The translations under genes were made by a program, and so were the position numbers. The notes under the pieces are model-generated. The model was not told the origin of the DNA, ran no database searches, and was given only the letters and a program-made list of their open reading frames with translations. This document shows, in pieces, positions 4,903 to 6,141 of a stretch of 6,141 bases of DNA. This DNA comes from CAMPJU01 sp046566095 (GTDB lineage: Bacteria; Pseudomonadota; Gammaproteobacteria; Xanthomonadales; Xanthomonadaceae). Location: the NCBI GenBank assembly GCA_046566095.1, contig JBKHXI010000115.1:1-6141 (forward strand), read 5' to 3'. The number at the start of each line of letters is the position of its first letter. Positions within the stretch are counted from its first letter, which is position 1.

Positions 4903-5787
4903 TCAGCGCGCGGCCAGGGCCCCGCGGTAGCGGTCGGCCAGCACCCCGACGCGCTGGACGTAGCGCTGGGTTTCCTTGTAGGGCGGCACGCCCTTGTACC
5001 GGTCGACCGCGCCCTCCCCGGCGTTGTAGCCGGCCGCGGCCAGGGTCAGGTTGCCGTCGAAGCGCTTGAGCAGCCAGGACAGGTACTTCACCCCGCCGCG
5101 GATGTTCTGCACCGGGTCGAAGGGGTTGCCGACGCCGAACCGCTGCGCGGTGGCCGGCATCAGCTGCATCAGGCCCTGGGCGCCGACCCGCGACAGCGCG
5201 TTCGGGTTGAACGCGGACTCGGCATGGATGATGGCGCGCACGATCGCCTCGTCGACCCCGTACTCGCGCGCGGCGGCGCGCACTTCCGCCTCGTAGGCGG
5301 CCGTGTTCAGGCGCACGCTGCCGAAGTTCACGCCCGGGTTGGGGGCGCAGGCGTAGCAGGTTTCCAGGAAGCTGTAGCGGATGGTGCGCATCGCGGTCGC
5401 GCCGGACGCGCCGGCGGGCCGCTTGCTGCTGTAGTGGCGCACGCCGTCCTTGATGTAGGAATAGACCTGCCCTTCGACCAGCCGCGGGGCCTGGTAGGGC
5501 CTGGCGGGCGCGCTGGCGGCGGCCGGCACCGAGGCCGAGGCCGGCGAGCCGCTGGCGGTGCTGGGCGGGGTGGCGCTGCCGGCGGCCTTGGGCGCCGGCC
5601 TGGCGGCCGGGGCGCTGCGGTAGGAACTGACCGCGGTGCAGCGCGCGCCCTTGAGCTTGCTGCTGGAATAGCTGCGTACCCCGTCCGCGCCCTCGCAGCG
5701 GTAGACCGTGCCCGCGGCGGCGGGCGCCGCGAGGGCGGCGCCGGCGAGCAGGGCCGCGAAGGCCAGGAAGTGGGGTCCCCCTTTCAT
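4903..5787 (-). CDS. Periplasmic lytic transglycosylase (Slt/SLT domain) with DUF4124-like N-terminus
   Basis: Predicted 294-residue exported enzyme that cleaves the MurNAc-GlcNAc bond of peptidoglycan, forming 1,6-anhydro-MurNAc (family knowledge). Signal peptide 1 to about 25 (hydrophobic FLAFAALLAGAALA, then APAAAG). Residues 27-56 (VYRCEGADGVRSYSS...CTAV) resemble DUF4124. An Ala/Pro/Ser-rich linker spans about 58-100. A second VYSYIKDGVRHYSSKRP segment lies at 108-124, then a CYAC pair at 144-147. The SLT domain covers about 165-285: catalytic Glu190 in HAESAFNPNALS, GLMQLMPATA (205-214), and AAGYNAGEGAVDRY (251-264). All three family motifs are intact, so it is probably active. Start ATG 5787 sits directly before the signal peptide, with weak ribosome binding. 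It does not look like a lipoprotein. It diverges from miaB and precedes petABC, but is probably separately transcribed. Exact paralogue name not assigned. Confidence 0.92.
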   Translation of the reverse strand: MKGGPHFLAFAALLAGAALAAPAAAGTVYRCEGADGVRSYSSSKLKGARCTAVSSYRSAPAARPAPKAAGSATPPSTASGSPASASVPAAASAPARPYQAPRLVEGQVYSYIKDGVRHYSSKRPAGASGATAMRTIRYSFLETCYACAPNPGVNFGSVRLNTAAYEAEVRAAAREYGVDEAIVRAIIHAESAFNPNALSRVGAQGLMQLMPATAQRFGVGNPFDPVQNIRGGVKYLSWLLKRFDGNLTLAAAGYNAGEGAVDRYKGVPPYKETQRYVQRVGVLADRYRGALAAR

Positions 5788-5816
5788 CGGTCCAGTGTTC
5801 CCGATTTCACGGCCTA

Positions 5817-5822
5817 TTGACA
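5817..5822 (+). promoter_or_regulatory. Perfect TTGACA hexamer in the divergent gap
   Basis: TTGACA on the + strand matches the sigma70 -35 consensus fully. However, the bases 15-19 nt downstream (TAGGGG and shifted windows) are a poor -10. It may be chance, or part of a promoter with an unusual -10. Direction, if real, is toward miaB. Confidence 0.25.
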
Positions 5823-5841
5823 AGTCCGCAAGCTGAACGTA

Positions 5842-5857
5842 GGGGCCCTGCGGCCCC
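5842..5857. other. Inverted repeat in the miaB upstream region, first of two
   Basis: GGGGCC (5842-5847), loop CTGC, GGCCCC (5852-5857): a 6-bp perfect stem. It lies in the 165-nt gap between the divergent transglycosylase and miaB genes, 6 nt before a second inverted repeat. It could be a leader hairpin or an operator; no regulator is recognised. Confidence 0.4.
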
Positions 5858-5863
5858 CGATGA

Positions 5864-5879
5864 TTCCCGGAAACGGGAA
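5864..5879. other. Inverted repeat in the miaB upstream region, second of two
   Basis: TTCCCG (5864-5869), GAAA, CGGGAA (5874-5879). This is a 6-bp stem closed by a GNRA-type GAAA tetraloop when read on the + strand. It ends 5 nt before the TACACT at 5885-5890, where an operator or activator site would commonly lie. A related TTCCCGATTT half is seen at 5799-5808, close to the transglycosylase start. Confidence 0.4.
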
Positions 5880-5884
5880 CTCCG

Positions 5885-5890
5885 TACACT
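5885..5890 (+). promoter_or_regulatory. Candidate -10 box (TACACT) for miaB
   Basis: TACACT on the + strand, 62 nt before the miaB ATG, in a locally AT-richer stretch. The -35 region 17-18 nt upstream (near 5861-5867, TGATTCC) is not consensus and overlaps the inverted repeat at 5864-5879, so an activator-dependent or weak promoter is possible. Confidence 0.35.
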
Positions 5891-5952
5891 ATGCGAACAT
5901 CTTCACACCCCATCCGGGCCCGGATTCAGCGCCGCGCCCCCGGAGCACCGCC

Positions 5953-6141
5953 ATGACCGCAGCCACCGGCGCCGCGCGCGCGCCCGCACCCACCACCGCA
6001 GCCGGCCGGCGCGCCGGCACCGCGCCGGCGCGCGGCAAGCTCTTCATCCAGACCCACGGCTGCCAGATGAACGAGTACGACTCGGCGCGGATGGCCGACC
6101 TGCTGGCCGCGGCCGAGGGCCTGGAGCTGACCGACGACGCC
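5953..6141 (+). CDS. miaB: tRNA-2-methylthio-N6-dimethylallyladenosine synthase MiaB, N-terminal part
   Basis: First 63 codons of a radical-SAM methylthiotransferase that adds a methylthio group to i6A37 in tRNAs reading UNN codons (family knowledge). The open frame continues past the right edge. After about 28 low-complexity Ala/Pro/Thr/Arg residues, the sequence GKLFIQTHGCQMNEYDSAR (28-46) is the start of the UPF0004/MTTase domain. Cys37 is the first of the three Cys expected to bind the auxiliary [4Fe-4S] cluster; the others and the radical-SAM CxxxCxxC lie outside the window. HGCQMNEYDS favours MiaB over RimO or MtaB. Start ATG 5953 has GGAG with a 7-nt spacer. Most MiaB proteins begin within a few residues of the KLFIQT strand, so this leader is longer than usual, though similar Ala/Pro-rich leaders are plausible in high-GC relatives. 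Confidence 0.9.
   Translation, partial: MTAATGAARAPAPTTAAGRRAGTAPARGKLFIQTHGCQMNEYDSARMADLLAAAEGLELTDDA

Overview
This is a very GC-rich window (about 70% G+C) whose protein sequences and gene order point to a gammaproteobacterium of the Xanthomonadaceae/Lysobacteraceae (a Lysobacter-, Luteimonas- or Xanthomonas-like genome). The evidence is a petA-petB-petC-sspA-sspB block of the Xanthomonas type, a DUF3301 protein, and GTAGGAGC-headed REP palindromes. The exact genus cannot be fixed from the sequence alone.

Layout, left to right. A small single-span membrane protein of the DUF3301 family lies on the + strand (62-421). It converges on sspB (minus, 632-1054), the ClpXP adaptor. The space between them holds a solitary REP and a degenerate two-armed REP element. 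A second, better preserved two-armed element (1145-1223) lies in opposite orientation between sspB and sspA (minus, 1279-1917). Upstream of sspA comes the complete cytochrome bc1 operon, also on the minus strand: Rieske protein petA (4743 down to 4093), cytochrome b petB (4089 down to 2830) and cytochrome c1 petC (2837 down to 2043). PetA and petB are 3 nt apart, and petB and petC overlap by 8 nt. A lytic transglycosylase gene (minus, 4903-5787) precedes the operon and has its own candidate terminator. It diverges from miaB (+, from 5953), whose first 63 codons run off the right edge.

How the genes work together. PetABC form the quinol:cytochrome c oxidoreductase of the aerobic respiratory chain. 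SspA (an RNA polymerase-associated GST-fold protein) and SspB (delivers ssrA-tagged proteins to ClpXP) follow in the same direction, so respiration and stress/stationary-phase functions may share read-through transcription. The transglycosylase acts on periplasmic peptidoglycan, and MiaB modifies tRNA A37.

This is mostly a conserved core region, and I see no evidence for an undescribed multi-gene system. The parts most worth a second look are the paired inverted REP elements flanking sspB, with compensatory stem changes; the repeat tract that makes the petC start ambiguous; the CxxC in SspA; the duplicated DUF4124-like segments in the transglycosylase; and a TACACT hexamer upstream of three separate starts.
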